Source: Granulicoccus phenolivorans DSM 17626 = NBRC 107789 = JCM 15570 (lineage in GTDB: Bacteria; Actinomycetota; Actinomycetes; Propionibacteriales; Propionibacteriaceae). From it: a stretch of DNA of 64,000 nt. This document shows, in pieces, positions 32,367 through 41,495 of the stretch (its first letter is position 1; each line of letters opens with the position of its first letter). The notes beneath the pieces are model-generated. The model was given only the letters and a program-made list of their open reading frames with translations. It searched no databases and had not been told where the DNA came from. Location of the stretch: positions 1-64,000 of the forward strand of contig NZ_AUHH01000001.1 of NCBI RefSeq assembly GCF_000423085.1, read 5' to 3'. The translations under genes and the position numbers were made by a program.

Positions 32367-33227
32367 TCAGTAGATGAAGATCGGCAGCATCTCGGGGTGG
32401 CGGGCGTGCACGATGGACAGGAACACCACCGCGTCGAACAGCAGGTGGACGCACAGCACGTACAGCAGCGACCGGGTCCGCCGGAACAGGTACGCCTGGA
32501 GCAGCGCGAACGGGGCGGTCAGGAACGGTCCCCAGGCCTGGTAGCCGAGCTCCCACAGGAAGCTGACGAATATGATCGCCTGCAGCAGGTTCGCCGCCCA
32601 GAAGCTGAAGTGCCGCGAATAGAGCGCGAAGATCGTGCAGATGAAGAAGAACTCGTCCCAGGAGCCGACGAAGTTCACCCCGACGAAGAACCGCAGCACC
32701 TCGGTCCAGTCGGCCAGTGGCGGCCAGTTCAGATAGGTGCCGCTGCGTACGAAGTAGAACGGCAGCACCAGCCAGCCGATCGCCGGGACCGCGATCAGGT
32801 ACGCCCACATCCCTCGGGTCCACTTCTCCCCCGACAACCACTGGAAGCGGACCGCATGGTCGCCGTACCCGAACCGGGACAGCAGATAGGGCATCGCGAC
32901 CGCCAGCGCCAGGACCGTGCCGAGCAGGGCCATGTTCGCCCAGGAGACGTTGGCCCGCACCGACACCGTGGAGACGATGATCAGCCCGACCCCGATCAAC
33001 AGCAGGTCGCGCAGCAGCACCCGATCCAGCCAGACGCAGGTGACGATCGCCGCGGCCAGCACCGCGTACCCGACCGGCGCCCACTCCAGCGCGAACAGAA
33101 AGAACGCCGACCCCGACATCAGCGTCGCCGGGATCAGCGACCGGGACAGCCCCGGCCGGCGCGGGACCAGACCGTGCGGATCGGTGATGCTGGCCGTCCG
33201 ATCGACGACTTCTTCCACGCGGTCCAC
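32367..33227 (-). CDS. polytopic membrane protein, degenerate CPBP-like
   Basis: A 286-residue protein with about eight membrane segments. Near the C-terminal half SWDEFFFICTIFAL, FLWELGYQAWG and VHLLFDAVVF lie where CPBP (CAAX protease and bacteriocin processing) proteins have EExxxR, FxxxH and HxxxN. Here the first motif is DE without the Arg, the second has Glu rather than His, and the last has Asp for Asn, so protease activity is doubtful. GTG at 33227 follows a GGGAGG site. It lies between the SIS gene and ahcY, where manA is found in related genomes. Function unknown. Confidence 0.6.
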   Translation of the reverse strand: MDRVEEVVDRTASITDPHGLVPRRPGLSRSLIPATLMSGSAFFLFALEWAPVGYAVLAAAIVTCVWLDRVLLRDLLLIGVGLIIVSTVSVRANVSWANMALLGTVLALAVAMPYLLSRFGYGDHAVRFQWLSGEKWTRGMWAYLIAVPAIGWLVLPFYFVRSGTYLNWPPLADWTEVLRFFVGVNFVGSWDEFFFICTIFALYSRHFSFWAANLLQAIIFVSFLWELGYQAWGPFLTAPFALLQAYLFRRTRSLLYVLCVHLLFDAVVFLSIVHARHPEMLPIFIY

Positions 33228-33244
33228 GGCGCCTCCCGGTCGGC

Positions 33245-34291
33245 TCAGGAGTCGGGGAACCCCGGCAGGAACCCGGTCCGTCCCAGCCCGATGCCCAGGT
33301 ACGCCACGGCGAACAGCCCGGAGTGCAGCAGGTAGGCGTACCGCTCGAGCTCGTCGCCGTCGGTGTGGCTGATCGGGCAGACCCGGACCTCGTGCTGGTC
33401 GGCGGTGTTGACCAACCGGTTGCGGGCCACCCGGACCAGGTCTCCCCCGTTCCCGTCGTCGAGCACGATCAGCACCGGGCGCCGGTCCTGGGGGCCGTCC
33501 TCGAACGGGTCGGCGAACAGATCACGCCGCTCGGCCGCCTCGATCAGCGGAAGCAGCGCATCGGCGTCCGCGGCCAGCGCCGGCCGGCCGGTCGCCTGAC
33601 GCAGCCCCTCGGCGACCCGGCGCGCGGCACGGGCGGCCAACACCGACCCGCCCCAGACCAGGGGTTCCGCGTCGGCCAGGGCGACCGCGAGTTCCTTGGC
33701 CGGGTTCACCGACAGGTCGCGGTACGGGCTGCAATCCTCGGAGATCAGGTCGACGGTCTCGGCGACGTGCTGCGCGGTCACCTCCGGCCCCAGTCCCACC
33801 CGGGCCAGCGCCTCCAGCATCACCAGCGCGGCGGCCATCGGGTCGGCGCTGCCGGTGGGCAGCAGCGTGGTGCTGCGCGAGGCGGTGTAGTCCACGATCA
33901 TCGAGTTCTCGGGGCAGGCCAGCAGCACGTGCGCGCCCCGGCGGACAGCCTCGCGGACGGTGACCACCAGGTCGGGCGTCCCGCCCTCCGGCGCGAGGAC
34001 GACCACCACATCGAGCGCCCCGACCCAACCGGGCAGCCCGGGCGCGGGCCAGGCGACGAACGGCACCGGGCAGGTCGGCTCCAGCACCGCGCGGATCAGC
34101 CGGGCCTCGGACCCGACCGCGATCACCGCGCGGGGCCGTTCCACGCCGAGGGCCGCGATCGTCTCGGCGGAGCGTTCGGCGGCGGTCCGCAGCCGGGCCC
34201 CCGCGCCGGCCAGATGCCGCAGCATCGGCTCGGCCCGGGTCAGCCGCTCGCGGTCCTCCAGCCGGGAATCATCGAAGCCGGACTCGCTCAT
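33245..34291 (-). CDS. SIS domain protein (phosphosugar isomerase-like, TobH/Rv3256c type)
   Basis: A 348-residue protein with two SIS-like parts. MAAVRP-like nucleotide-free Rossmann segments are seen in PRAVIAVGSEARLIRAVL and ALDVVVVLAPEGGTPD, and ENSMIVDYTASRSTTLLP follows. It matches the actinobacterial family that includes M. tuberculosis Rv3256c, always near manB. An activity as phosphomannose or phosphoglucose isomerase is suggested by the fold and the place, but not shown. The ATG at 34291 overlaps the Trm112-like stop (ATGA). Confidence 0.85.
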   Translation of the reverse strand: MSESGFDDSRLEDRERLTRAEPMLRHLAGAGARLRTAAERSAETIAALGVERPRAVIAVGSEARLIRAVLEPTCPVPFVAWPAPGLPGWVGALDVVVVLAPEGGTPDLVVTVREAVRRGAHVLLACPENSMIVDYTASRSTTLLPTGSADPMAAALVMLEALARVGLGPEVTAQHVAETVDLISEDCSPYRDLSVNPAKELAVALADAEPLVWGGSVLAARAARRVAEGLRQATGRPALAADADALLPLIEAAERRDLFADPFEDGPQDRRPVLIVLDDGNGGDLVRVARNRLVNTADQHEVRVCPISHTDGDELERYAYLLHSGLFAVAYLGIGLGRTGFLPGFPDS

Positions 34292-34479
34292 CGCGGCGCT
34301 CCGGGGCGGCGGGCGGAATCGATCAGCATGCTCGGCACCTGATCGATCACCGGATAGATCAGGCCGCAGTCGGCACCGGTACAGACCAGTTCGGACCGCT
34401 CCGGGTCGACCGCGAGCGCGCTGTGGCAGTTCGGGCAGACCAGGATGTCCAGCAGTTCGGGGGACAACTCGATGCTCAT
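34288..34479 (-). CDS. Trm112 family zinc-binding protein
   Basis: A 63-residue protein. Zinc ligands are Cys15, Cys18, Cys33 and Cys38 (LVCPNCHSAL and LVCTGADCGL), followed by LIYPVIDQVPSML as in the bacterial YcaR/Trm112 group. GAGGAGC precedes the ATG. It overlaps the SIS gene, and lies nine bases after manB. In eukaryotes Trm112 activates methyltransferases; bacterial partners are not established. Confidence 0.93.
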   Translation of the reverse strand: MSIELSPELLDILVCPNCHSALAVDPERSELVCTGADCGLIYPVIDQVPSMLIDSARRPGAPR

Positions 34480-34488
34480 CTGTGCTCC

Positions 34489-35859
34489 TCAGTTGCCGCG
34501 GACCAGGGCGAGGACCTCGTCGCGCAGCGCCTCCATCGTGGACGGTTCCTTGGCCTCGACATTGAGTCGCAGCAGCGGCTCGGTGTTGGAGGGTCGCAGG
34601 TTCACCCACCAGGAGTCGCCGGTGATCATCAGCCCGTCGGGGTAGTCGATCTCCCCGCGTCCGGCGAACGCCGCGGCGACCCGCTCGGTGACCACCTTCG
34701 CGTCGGCGACGGTGGAGTTGAGTTCACCGGAGGCGGCGTACCGGTCATAGCTGCGGACCAGTTCCGACAGCGGCCCCTCGACCCGGCCGAGCAGGGCCAG
34801 CACGTGCAACCCGGCCAGCATGCCGGTGTCGGCGGACCAGAAGTCGCGGAAGTAGTAGTGGGCGGAGTGCTCGCCGCCGAAGATCGCGTTCTCCTCGGCC
34901 ATCAGCGCCTTGACGTAGGTGTGGCCGACCTTGGAGGTGGCCAGCCGGCCGCCGGCGTCGGCGACGACCTCGGCGACGGTGCGGGAGGTGATGGTGTTGA
35001 TCACGATCGTGCCGCCGGGTTCGCGCTGCAGTTCCTGATCGGCGATCAGCGCGGTGATCGCCGACGGCGAGACCACCGCCCCGGTCTCGTCGATGATGAA
35101 GCAGCGGTCGGCGTCCCCGTCGAAGACCAGCGCCAGGTCGGCGTTGTGCTCGCGGACCGCGGCCTGGGCGTCGCGCAGGTTGCGCGGTTCCAGCGGGTTC
35201 GGCTGGTGATTGGGGAAGCTGCCGTCGAGTTCGAAGAACAGCTCGATCAGCTCCAGATCGAGCGAGCCGAGAACCTCGGGAACGGTGTGCCCGGCCATCC
35301 CGTTGCCGGCATCGACCACGACCTTGAGCCGGCGGATTCCGGACAGGTCGACCAGGGCGTGCAGGTGCTTGGCGTAGGACTCCAGCAGGTCCTGGTTGCG
35401 CAGTTGGCCGTGTCCGGTCGGTGCGGGCTTCGGATCGGCTGCCTCGTACGCGTACGCCTGGCGGGCGATCTCGACCAGCATCTTCGGGGTGATCGGGCGG
35501 GCCTCGGCCAGACAGAACTTGATGCCGTTGTAGGAGGCCGGGTTGTGCGAGGCGGTGAACATCGCCCCGGGCACCTGCAGGATCCCGGAGGCGAACCACA
35601 GCTCATCGGTGCTGGCCAGGCCGATGTCAACGCAGTTGACCCCGCGGGACATCGCGCCGCGGGCAAAGGCCTCACTCAGCGCGACCCCGGATTCGCGCAT
35701 GTCGCGCCCCAGGACGAAGGAGCCCCCGCTGCCGGCCACGTCCACGACATCGGCGAAGGCGACACCGAGGGCAAAGGCGCCGTCGGTGTCCCACTGGGCA
35801 TCCGCGCCCCCGGCCAGGCCGCGGATGTCGTTGGCTTTGAAGATTTCCTGTTTCAGCAT
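34489..35859 (-). CDS. manB: phosphomannomutase / phosphoglucomutase
   Basis: A 456-residue alpha-D-phosphohexomutase that interconverts mannose 6-phosphate and mannose 1-phosphate. The phosphoserine is Ser104 in FTASHNPASYNG; the metal loop is LVFDGDADRCF; the sugar-binding loop is GGEHSAHYYF; and the phosphate-binding loop is RPSNTEPLLRLNVEA. Its product feeds ManC (44542-45636) for GDP-mannose. It is first in a group with the Trm112-like and SIS genes. Confidence 0.97.
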   Translation of the reverse strand: MLKQEIFKANDIRGLAGGADAQWDTDGAFALGVAFADVVDVAGSGGSFVLGRDMRESGVALSEAFARGAMSRGVNCVDIGLASTDELWFASGILQVPGAMFTASHNPASYNGIKFCLAEARPITPKMLVEIARQAYAYEAADPKPAPTGHGQLRNQDLLESYAKHLHALVDLSGIRRLKVVVDAGNGMAGHTVPEVLGSLDLELIELFFELDGSFPNHQPNPLEPRNLRDAQAAVREHNADLALVFDGDADRCFIIDETGAVVSPSAITALIADQELQREPGGTIVINTITSRTVAEVVADAGGRLATSKVGHTYVKALMAEENAIFGGEHSAHYYFRDFWSADTGMLAGLHVLALLGRVEGPLSELVRSYDRYAASGELNSTVADAKVVTERVAAAFAGRGEIDYPDGLMITGDSWWVNLRPSNTEPLLRLNVEAKEPSTMEALRDEVLALVRGN

Positions 35860-35907
35860 CGCCGTTCAGCCTATCCCAGCCGGTCGCGGCCACGCCGCAA
35901 ACACCGG

Positions 35908-36270
35908 TTACGCGTCGGGGTCGGCCAGGACGGTCAGATGGCGCCGCCGGGCCAGTTCGACCACCGAGGCCCGCCGCTCCGGCTTGGGTTCGGGGTCGTA
36001 GGAGAAGCCGACCTCCCGGACGGCGTCGGCCAGGGCCAGCAGATCGTCGACCGGCGGCGGGGCCGGTTCATCGAGATCCGGCAGCCGGACGACCTCCCAC
36101 CCGCGGGGCGCGGACAGGTTGTGCGAATGCTCCTCGCACAGGTCGTAGGAACCTGGTTCGTGTCGCAGCGCCAAGGGCCCGAGCACAGCCATCGAGTCGG
36201 CGTACACATAGGTGAGCGTCGCGATGGCCCGTCGGGAGCAGCCGGTGCGAGTGCATGCCCTGGGTTTCAT
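35908..36270 (-). CDS. DUF3499 family protein
   Basis: A 120-residue protein. The N-terminal half holds a probable zinc ribbon: Cys6 and Cys11 (RACTRTGCSR) with Cys45 and His48 (DLCEEHSHNL). The C-terminal half carries variable acidic residues and a basic ARRRHLTVLADPDA end. It is an actinobacterial family always next to manB and a metallopeptidase-like gene (Rv3258c in M. tuberculosis). Function unknown. Confidence 0.92.
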   Translation of the reverse strand: MKPRACTRTGCSRRAIATLTYVYADSMAVLGPLALRHEPGSYDLCEEHSHNLSAPRGWEVVRLPDLDEPAPPPVDDLLALADAVREVGFSYDPEPKPERRASVVELARRRHLTVLADPDA

Positions 36271-36324
36271 CGCCGTCAGGCTACTCCGCGACCCCGGCTC
36301 GGTCGGCGGAACCCGCCGCGCGAT

Positions 36325-36771
36325 TCACCAATCGTCTTCCTCGGTGCCGCCCAGGCCGTCGGGGTCGATCTCGTGGACCGGGATCAGGGTGAGCGCGGAC
36401 AGCTGCTCCACCACCGTTCGGTAGACCAGGATCTGCAGGCCGCGGCGGGTGTGCGCCCGGTGCTCCAGCGGGCGGCGGTAGATCACCAGCCGGGCCGGGC
36501 GGTCACTGGTGGCCTCGATCGCCGCGGCCAGCGGGACCCGGTCCTCGTTCCAGTTCCCGGTGAGATCGGGGACGTCCTCGATCCCGATGTCGATCCCGGT
36601 CAGCGCCCGCGGACAGTTCTTCTGGATGGTGCGGATCGAGGTCTGCACGGCCTTGCCGAAGAACACCTCGCGGGGTTGCGGCGACAGCGGCCGGGCGGTC
36701 GGGCCGTACGCATTGGGCAGGGCCAGCGGTCCGCGCAAGCGGCGTCCGTGCCTGTTCGGTCGCCGACTCAT
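36325..36771 (-). CDS. metallopeptidase-family protein lacking the HExxH motif
   Basis: A 148-residue protein that aligns with the zincin_1/metallopeptidase family (Rv3259 type): FFGKAVQTSIRTIQKNCP, DIGIEDVPDL and LVIYRRPLEHRA are family blocks. Where HExxHH should stand the sequence reads VYRTVVEQLSAL, so the catalytic site is absent. A HEID further on is not in the right place. The ATG overlaps the DUF5719 stop by four bases, so it is co-translated with that gene. It probably has a structural or binding role. Its position beside DUF3499 is conserved. Confidence 0.82.
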   Translation of the reverse strand: MSRRPNRHGRRLRGPLALPNAYGPTARPLSPQPREVFFGKAVQTSIRTIQKNCPRALTGIDIGIEDVPDLTGNWNEDRVPLAAAIEATSDRPARLVIYRRPLEHRAHTRRGLQILVYRTVVEQLSALTLIPVHEIDPDGLGGTEEDDW

Positions 36772-38162
36772 CGGGCCACCCCCGGATCGTGCTGCGGCGC
36801 GCTCGCGCCGGACGCGCCGGCCGGCACGGTCAGCCCGGTGCTGGCCAGGCCCGGTCCGTTGGTGCTGCGCAGCACGACGCCCCCGTAGAGACCGGTCAGT
36901 TGGCCGGCGTCGACCAGGACCGCGGAGCCGGTCCCCGGGATCGACCAGGTGGCGGTGCCATGGGCGGGGACCTCCACATCGGCGCGGCCGACCTCCCCGG
37001 ACTCGTCGAAGGCGGTGACCGGCACCACGGCGGTGGTATCGGCGGTGTTGCTGAGTTGCAGCGTCCCGGCGACCCCGTCGGCGGTCCCGATCGCGGCGAC
37101 CGCGCGTCCCTGCAGCGGGTCGGCGGCGGCGGTGAAGGCGACGTCGTCGGCGGAGACCGCGCGGACCGAGGCGATGACCGGCTGGTCGGTGGTGATCCGG
37201 ACGGCGGCGGCCGCCTCCTTGAGCCCGGCATCCAGGCGGATCGTGGCGGTGGAGCGGGCGTTCACGTCGAGCTGGTCGGCGTCGGCGGGAGCGACGGTCC
37301 CGTCGGCGGTGATGATCTCCACCCGCGCGGTGGTACGCCGCTCCCCCGGATTCGCGACCACGAGTTCGCGTTCGCCGGTCCCACCGGGGACCGCGGGGAT
37401 GACCTGGCTGGTCCGGGGCAGCGTGGCGGGGGCCAGCCAGTCGGTGCCGGTGGCGGCGGTCCGGTCACTGGTGCGCTGGCGGACCACCGCGGCGACACGG
37501 CCGATGCTGGTGGTCAGGTGGACCGAGGTCGGGGTGTCACTGGTGAACAGTGACTCGACCGCGACCACCCGGGACGACTTCGCGTCGACGGTGATGCCCC
37601 GGCCACCGGGCGCGGCCCGTTCGCCGTCGGCCCCGAAGAACTGCAGATCGACGGTGGCCTGGGCGCTGTCGGGATTGATCAGTTCGATCTCGCTGCGGGC
37701 GTTCTCGGAGCTGTAGACGCCGGCGAACCAGGCCTCGGTGCTCGGTGTCAGGCAGCGGCTGACCGACAGGCCGCGGTCCAGCGCGGTGCGGCTACGGGCC
37801 AGTACGGCGGCACCGAACTCCGCGGAGCGGGCGCCGTCGGCCCGGACCTGGACCGGGGACTCGTTGCCGGGGCGGTGCACCAGGGCGCCCGCCGGGACCG
37901 GATCGGCCTGGGTTTCGCTGATCCGGCGGGCGGACAGGTCGCCCGGGACGGCGGCATCGGGGGCAGCCAGGGCGACGGTGCTCTCGGCCCGGTCGGTCGG
38001 CAGGGCGGGGCACAGCAGGTTGGCCTGCCCCTCGGTGCTGACCCGGTCGGCCGCGGCGGGCCGCTGGACCGGCAGAATCAGGGCGGCGACGACCAGGAAG
38101 CCGACCACGGCCACCGCGATCGCGACCGTGGCGTAGCGGGTGAGGGGGCTGATCCGGTTCAT
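36768..38162 (-). CDS. DUF5719 family exported/membrane-anchored protein
   Basis: A 464-residue protein. One membrane segment at about residues 8-30 is followed by a large Val/Ala/Thr-rich beta-type outside part, with segments like LVVANPGERRTTARVEI and LQLSNTADTTAVVPV that repeat the pattern of small Ig-like domains. The family sits beside a large GT2 enzyme in many Actinobacteria. It overlaps the GT2 stop and the metallopeptidase-like start (both ATGA), so the three are translated together. A role in presenting or modifying a surface glycan is an inference. Confidence 0.8.
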   Translation of the reverse strand: MNRISPLTRYATVAIAVAVVGFLVVAALILPVQRPAAADRVSTEGQANLLCPALPTDRAESTVALAAPDAAVPGDLSARRISETQADPVPAGALVHRPGNESPVQVRADGARSAEFGAAVLARSRTALDRGLSVSRCLTPSTEAWFAGVYSSENARSEIELINPDSAQATVDLQFFGADGERAAPGGRGITVDAKSSRVVAVESLFTSDTPTSVHLTTSIGRVAAVVRQRTSDRTAATGTDWLAPATLPRTSQVIPAVPGGTGERELVVANPGERRTTARVEIITADGTVAPADADQLDVNARSTATIRLDAGLKEAAAAVRITTDQPVIASVRAVSADDVAFTAAADPLQGRAVAAIGTADGVAGTLQLSNTADTTAVVPVTAFDESGEVGRADVEVPAHGTATWSIPGTGSAVLVDAGQLTGLYGGVVLRSTNGPGLASTGLTVPAGASGASAPQHDPGVAR

Positions 38163-41100
38163 CGTCGGCCTCCTTCGGCGACGCGCCGGCCGACCGGCGC
38201 AGGTTCCTGGTCCTGTCGGCGCAGGGCGGGGGCGGCGAGTACGCAGACCACCACCAGACCGATCAGTTGGCCGGCGATCAGCCAGGGCCGCACCGGCGTA
38301 CTGATCCCGTACTCCAGCCGGCCCGCGCCGGGGGGAATCTCGACGGTGCTGATCGCGCCGGCGGTGCGGACCGGGAGGACGTCGCCGTCGAAACTGACCC
38401 GCAGCCGCGGATCGGCCGGCTGATGCAGGACGAGTTGTCGGGACTGGGTGGCGACCGGCAGGTCGAGGTGCCCCTGCGGGGGTTGCGGCGTCTCCTGATC
38501 ACCGACCCGGAGCACGACCCGGCCGGTGCTGCCCGGCACGGTCCACAACACCCGGTCGCCCTCGATCGCGGTCCCAGGGCCCAGGCCGGGGGTGTTCTGG
38601 ATCCGGGCCCGCTGGTCGATATCGGCGCCGTGCACCCACAGATGGCCGATCTGCAGCGCGGTCAGGTCCCCGGCGAGAGTGTCGTCGGCGGTCCCGGCGA
38701 GCAGCCGGGTGACCAGGTTCGCGGTATCGCGAGGCAGGCTCGCCGAGCCCCCGAAGGCCAGTCCGCGGTCGGCGTCGCCGAGCCGGTTGCCGGCGCCGTC
38801 GAGCAGTTCCCAGCGGGCCGGTTCGCCGGTCAGGTCGATCGCCAGCGTCCGGGTGTACGCCGGGGCGGCCATCGCGTTGCGCACATAGGGCGGCAGGGCG
38901 TCGGACTGGGTCCGGGTCAACGGCGCCGTGCCGTGGGCCACCCACCAACCGGTCGCGCCGACGACCCCGCCCAGCAGCACCACGGCGGCGGCCAGGGACA
39001 GGATCCGGCGCGAGGCCGCCCGCCCGGGCACGCCGAGGGAGTCGGCGGCCACGGCGATCGCGAACACCAGGGCGCCGAAGGCGAGCAGCAGCCAGGTCAA
39101 CACCTCCGGACGCACCCGCGTCCCCGCGGGCAGGGCGGTCGCCAGCAGGCCGGACGTGCCGACGGCGAAGACGAGCGCCACCACCGCGGTGAACCAGGCC
39201 CCCAGCACCAGCGGACCGCGCGGCTGCAGCGCGAGCGCGGCCAGGGCCGCCAGCCAGCACAGCCCGGCCAGGGCGATGCTGAGCCACAGCGGCGGCAGCC
39301 CCTCCCCCGGCGAGCGACCGACCAGCAGCGCCACCGCGGCCCCGGCGTCCGGTCGGCCGATCCCGGCATCGGGTCCCAGCGCGATCCGGCTGAACCCGTT
39401 CAGCAGGCTGGGCCACCACGGTGCCAGCAGCACCACCGGTACGCCGAGGGCGACCGCGGCCCGCTGGATCAGCGCCTTCTCCCGGACCAGCAGGCAGCCA
39501 AGCACCGCCAGCAGCACCGCGGCGACCCACAGCAGCGGCAGGAAACAGGTCAGGATCGTCAGCAGCGCGCCCGCCCCCCAGGCGGCCCGCCAGGAATCGG
39601 GCCCGGTGACCCCGGCCCGGACCCGCGCGACCAGCGAGACGAGGGTGCGGATCAGCAGCGGCAGCACCACCGCAACCACGGCGACCCCGATCGCCCCTCG
39701 GTTCACCGCTCCGATCAGCGCCGGGATCAGCGCGTACGCGACCGCGGCGGCCAGCCGGACCGGCTGGCGGGTGAGCACACGCCGGCCGAGCAGGTAGGCG
39801 CTCAGGAAGGACAACGGGACGCACCCGAGCACCACCAGCGAAATCAGCCATTCGGTCTGCCCGAAAGTGAGAGTGGAGCCGAGCGCGATCCAGGCGAGCC
39901 AGGGCGGCGCGCTCAGGCCGGGGCCGCCGACGATCGGATCCAGGTACGCCGCGTACGCCGCGGCCAGACTCGGCTGGCTGGGCAGCAGCATCGCGCCGGT
40001 GAGCCGCCCCGGACCGATCACGTTGCGGGCGGTCACCAGAGCGAGCACGATCAGGGCCAGGACGACCGCGGTGAAGGGATTGATCCAGACCCGGCGCCGC
40101 GGCGGTTCGGTGGTCGCGGCGAAGTCGTCGCCGGTGAGTTCGTCGACGCTGATGTCGACGTCGTGGGCGCCGACCAGGTGTTGCCAGCGGTCGCTGATGC
40201 CGCGGCCGGCGGCATCCAGGGTGTGCGTGAGGCCGGACCAGCGGCCGGGGCGCAGGCCTTTCACCCGGGTCTCGTCGAGGCCGGCGTACCTGGCCCGCAG
40301 GGCGGCGATCTGCGGACCGCTGCGGGAGAAGCGGCGCAGCGCGCGGAGTTCGTCGGCGGCCAGGTCGGGGGCCTTGCCGAGCAGGAAACCGAGGGCCCGC
40401 AGCAGGCTGGACAGGATCAGGGTCAGCGAGGTGGCCCGGCCCCGGTGTCCGGCCACGGTGAGCATGCCGAGGTAGCGGTCGGTGGCCGCCGGTGAGCCCT
40501 CCAGCAACTGGGCGTCGCGCAGACCGACGGTCCCGGCCTGCCGGTGCACGATCAGCGCCTCGGGAGTGGTGCTGACCTTGTAGCCGGCGGCGTTCGCGGC
40601 CCAGCCGAAGGCGACGCCGTCGCGGAACAGCGGAATCTCCGGGGCCATCCCGTCGAGTTTTTCCCAGGCCGGGCGGCGGACCAGCAGACCGCAGGAATTC
40701 AGGCCGAGGACACGCTGACTGGTGTATTGCTGCTGGTTGATCTCGCCGGGCTCCAGGTGCCGGTCCACCCGGCCGGAGTCGGTGATGGTGACGCCGAGTT
40801 CGCTGATCCGGGGCGGGTCGTCGCCGCGGGTGGGCTGCAGCAGCATCGGGCCGGTGACGTCGACCTGGTCGTCGCTGACCACATGGCGCAGCAGTTCGGC
40901 CAGCGCGTCCGGGGCGACGGTGATGTCGTCGTGCAGCAGCCAGAGCCAGTTGTGTCGCGGGTCGGGGCCGCCGGGCACGTGCTGGGCGGCGATCCGGGTC
41001 GCGTCGGCGAAGCTGGTGTCGGCCGGCGCCGTGTGCACCTCGTGGAACAGGCCGCTGGCCCGCATCAGGGCAGCGGTGTCGTCGGTGGAGCCGGTGTCCA

Positions 41101-41359
41101 CGCCGAACCAGTACGTCGGCTGCACCGTCAGGTTCCGCAGCGAGGCCAGGGCCGCGGGGAGCCAGGCCGCGCCGTTGTGCGCGACCACGATGGCGACCAC
41201 GTGCTCGGTACTGACATCCACCGGCGCCCGCTCGGTGTCCCGGTGGGCCCAGGCCCAGTCCGCGGGATCGACCCGGGCCCGACCGGCCCCGGCGGCGAAC
41301 AGTGTCGGGTCCTCCGGCGGCAGGTCGTGATGGGTTTCGCGCTCGTGATCGGACGCCAT
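38159..41359 (-). CDS. large membrane glycosyltransferase (GT2 family)
   Basis: A 1066-residue protein. Residues 50-300 are a GT2 domain: VVAIVVAHNGAAWLPAAL, FGVDTGSTDDTA and the LWLLHDDITV metal-binding acidic motif. Residues 435-830 contain about 10-12 membrane segments like those of polyprenyl-phosphate-sugar transferases, and the last 230 residues form a beta-rich outside domain ending in a membrane helix before the C-terminus. It is first in the operon with DUF5719 and probably builds or modifies an envelope glycopolymer. The sugar and acceptor are unknown. The 135-base gap before whiB holds the whiB terminator. Confidence 0.85.
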   Translation of the reverse strand: MASDHERETHHDLPPEDPTLFAAGAGRARVDPADWAWAHRDTERAPVDVSTEHVVAIVVAHNGAAWLPAALASLRNLTVQPTYWFGVDTGSTDDTAALMRASGLFHEVHTAPADTSFADATRIAAQHVPGGPDPRHNWLWLLHDDITVAPDALAELLRHVVSDDQVDVTGPMLLQPTRGDDPPRISELGVTITDSGRVDRHLEPGEINQQQYTSQRVLGLNSCGLLVRRPAWEKLDGMAPEIPLFRDGVAFGWAANAAGYKVSTTPEALIVHRQAGTVGLRDAQLLEGSPAATDRYLGMLTVAGHRGRATSLTLILSSLLRALGFLLGKAPDLAADELRALRRFSRSGPQIAALRARYAGLDETRVKGLRPGRWSGLTHTLDAAGRGISDRWQHLVGAHDVDISVDELTGDDFAATTEPPRRRVWINPFTAVVLALIVLALVTARNVIGPGRLTGAMLLPSQPSLAAAYAAYLDPIVGGPGLSAPPWLAWIALGSTLTFGQTEWLISLVVLGCVPLSFLSAYLLGRRVLTRQPVRLAAAVAYALIPALIGAVNRGAIGVAVVAVVLPLLIRTLVSLVARVRAGVTGPDSWRAAWGAGALLTILTCFLPLLWVAAVLLAVLGCLLVREKALIQRAAVALGVPVVLLAPWWPSLLNGFSRIALGPDAGIGRPDAGAAVALLVGRSPGEGLPPLWLSIALAGLCWLAALAALALQPRGPLVLGAWFTAVVALVFAVGTSGLLATALPAGTRVRPEVLTWLLLAFGALVFAIAVAADSLGVPGRAASRRILSLAAAVVLLGGVVGATGWWVAHGTAPLTRTQSDALPPYVRNAMAAPAYTRTLAIDLTGEPARWELLDGAGNRLGDADRGLAFGGSASLPRDTANLVTRLLAGTADDTLAGDLTALQIGHLWVHGADIDQRARIQNTPGLGPGTAIEGDRVLWTVPGSTGRVVLRVGDQETPQPPQGHLDLPVATQSRQLVLHQPADPRLRVSFDGDVLPVRTAGAISTVEIPPGAGRLEYGISTPVRPWLIAGQLIGLVVVCVLAAPALRRQDQEPAPVGRRVAEGGRR

Positions 41360-41462
41360 CTGTACCTCTGCGGCTGTGTACTTCCGGACCGTCGTGCCGC
41401 GCCGATGGCCCGCTTCGGGTGCCCGACGCTACCCGACGAGCGCCCACATCCTATCCGGGGAA

Positions 41463-41495
41463 AGCGAGAGGGCGCCCGAAGGCGCCCTCATCGCT
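41463..41495 (-). terminator. hairpin terminator of whiB
   Basis: GAGGGCGCC (41468-41476) pairs fully with GGCGCCCTC (41481-41489) around CGAA; the outer bases AGCGA and TCGCT extend the stem past a one-base bulge. It touches the whiB stop codon. Confidence 0.8.

Noticed and set aside
36325-36771. HE in PVHEIDPDG as a zinc protease motif
   Set aside because: There is no HExxH spacing, and it lies after the point where the family motif should be.
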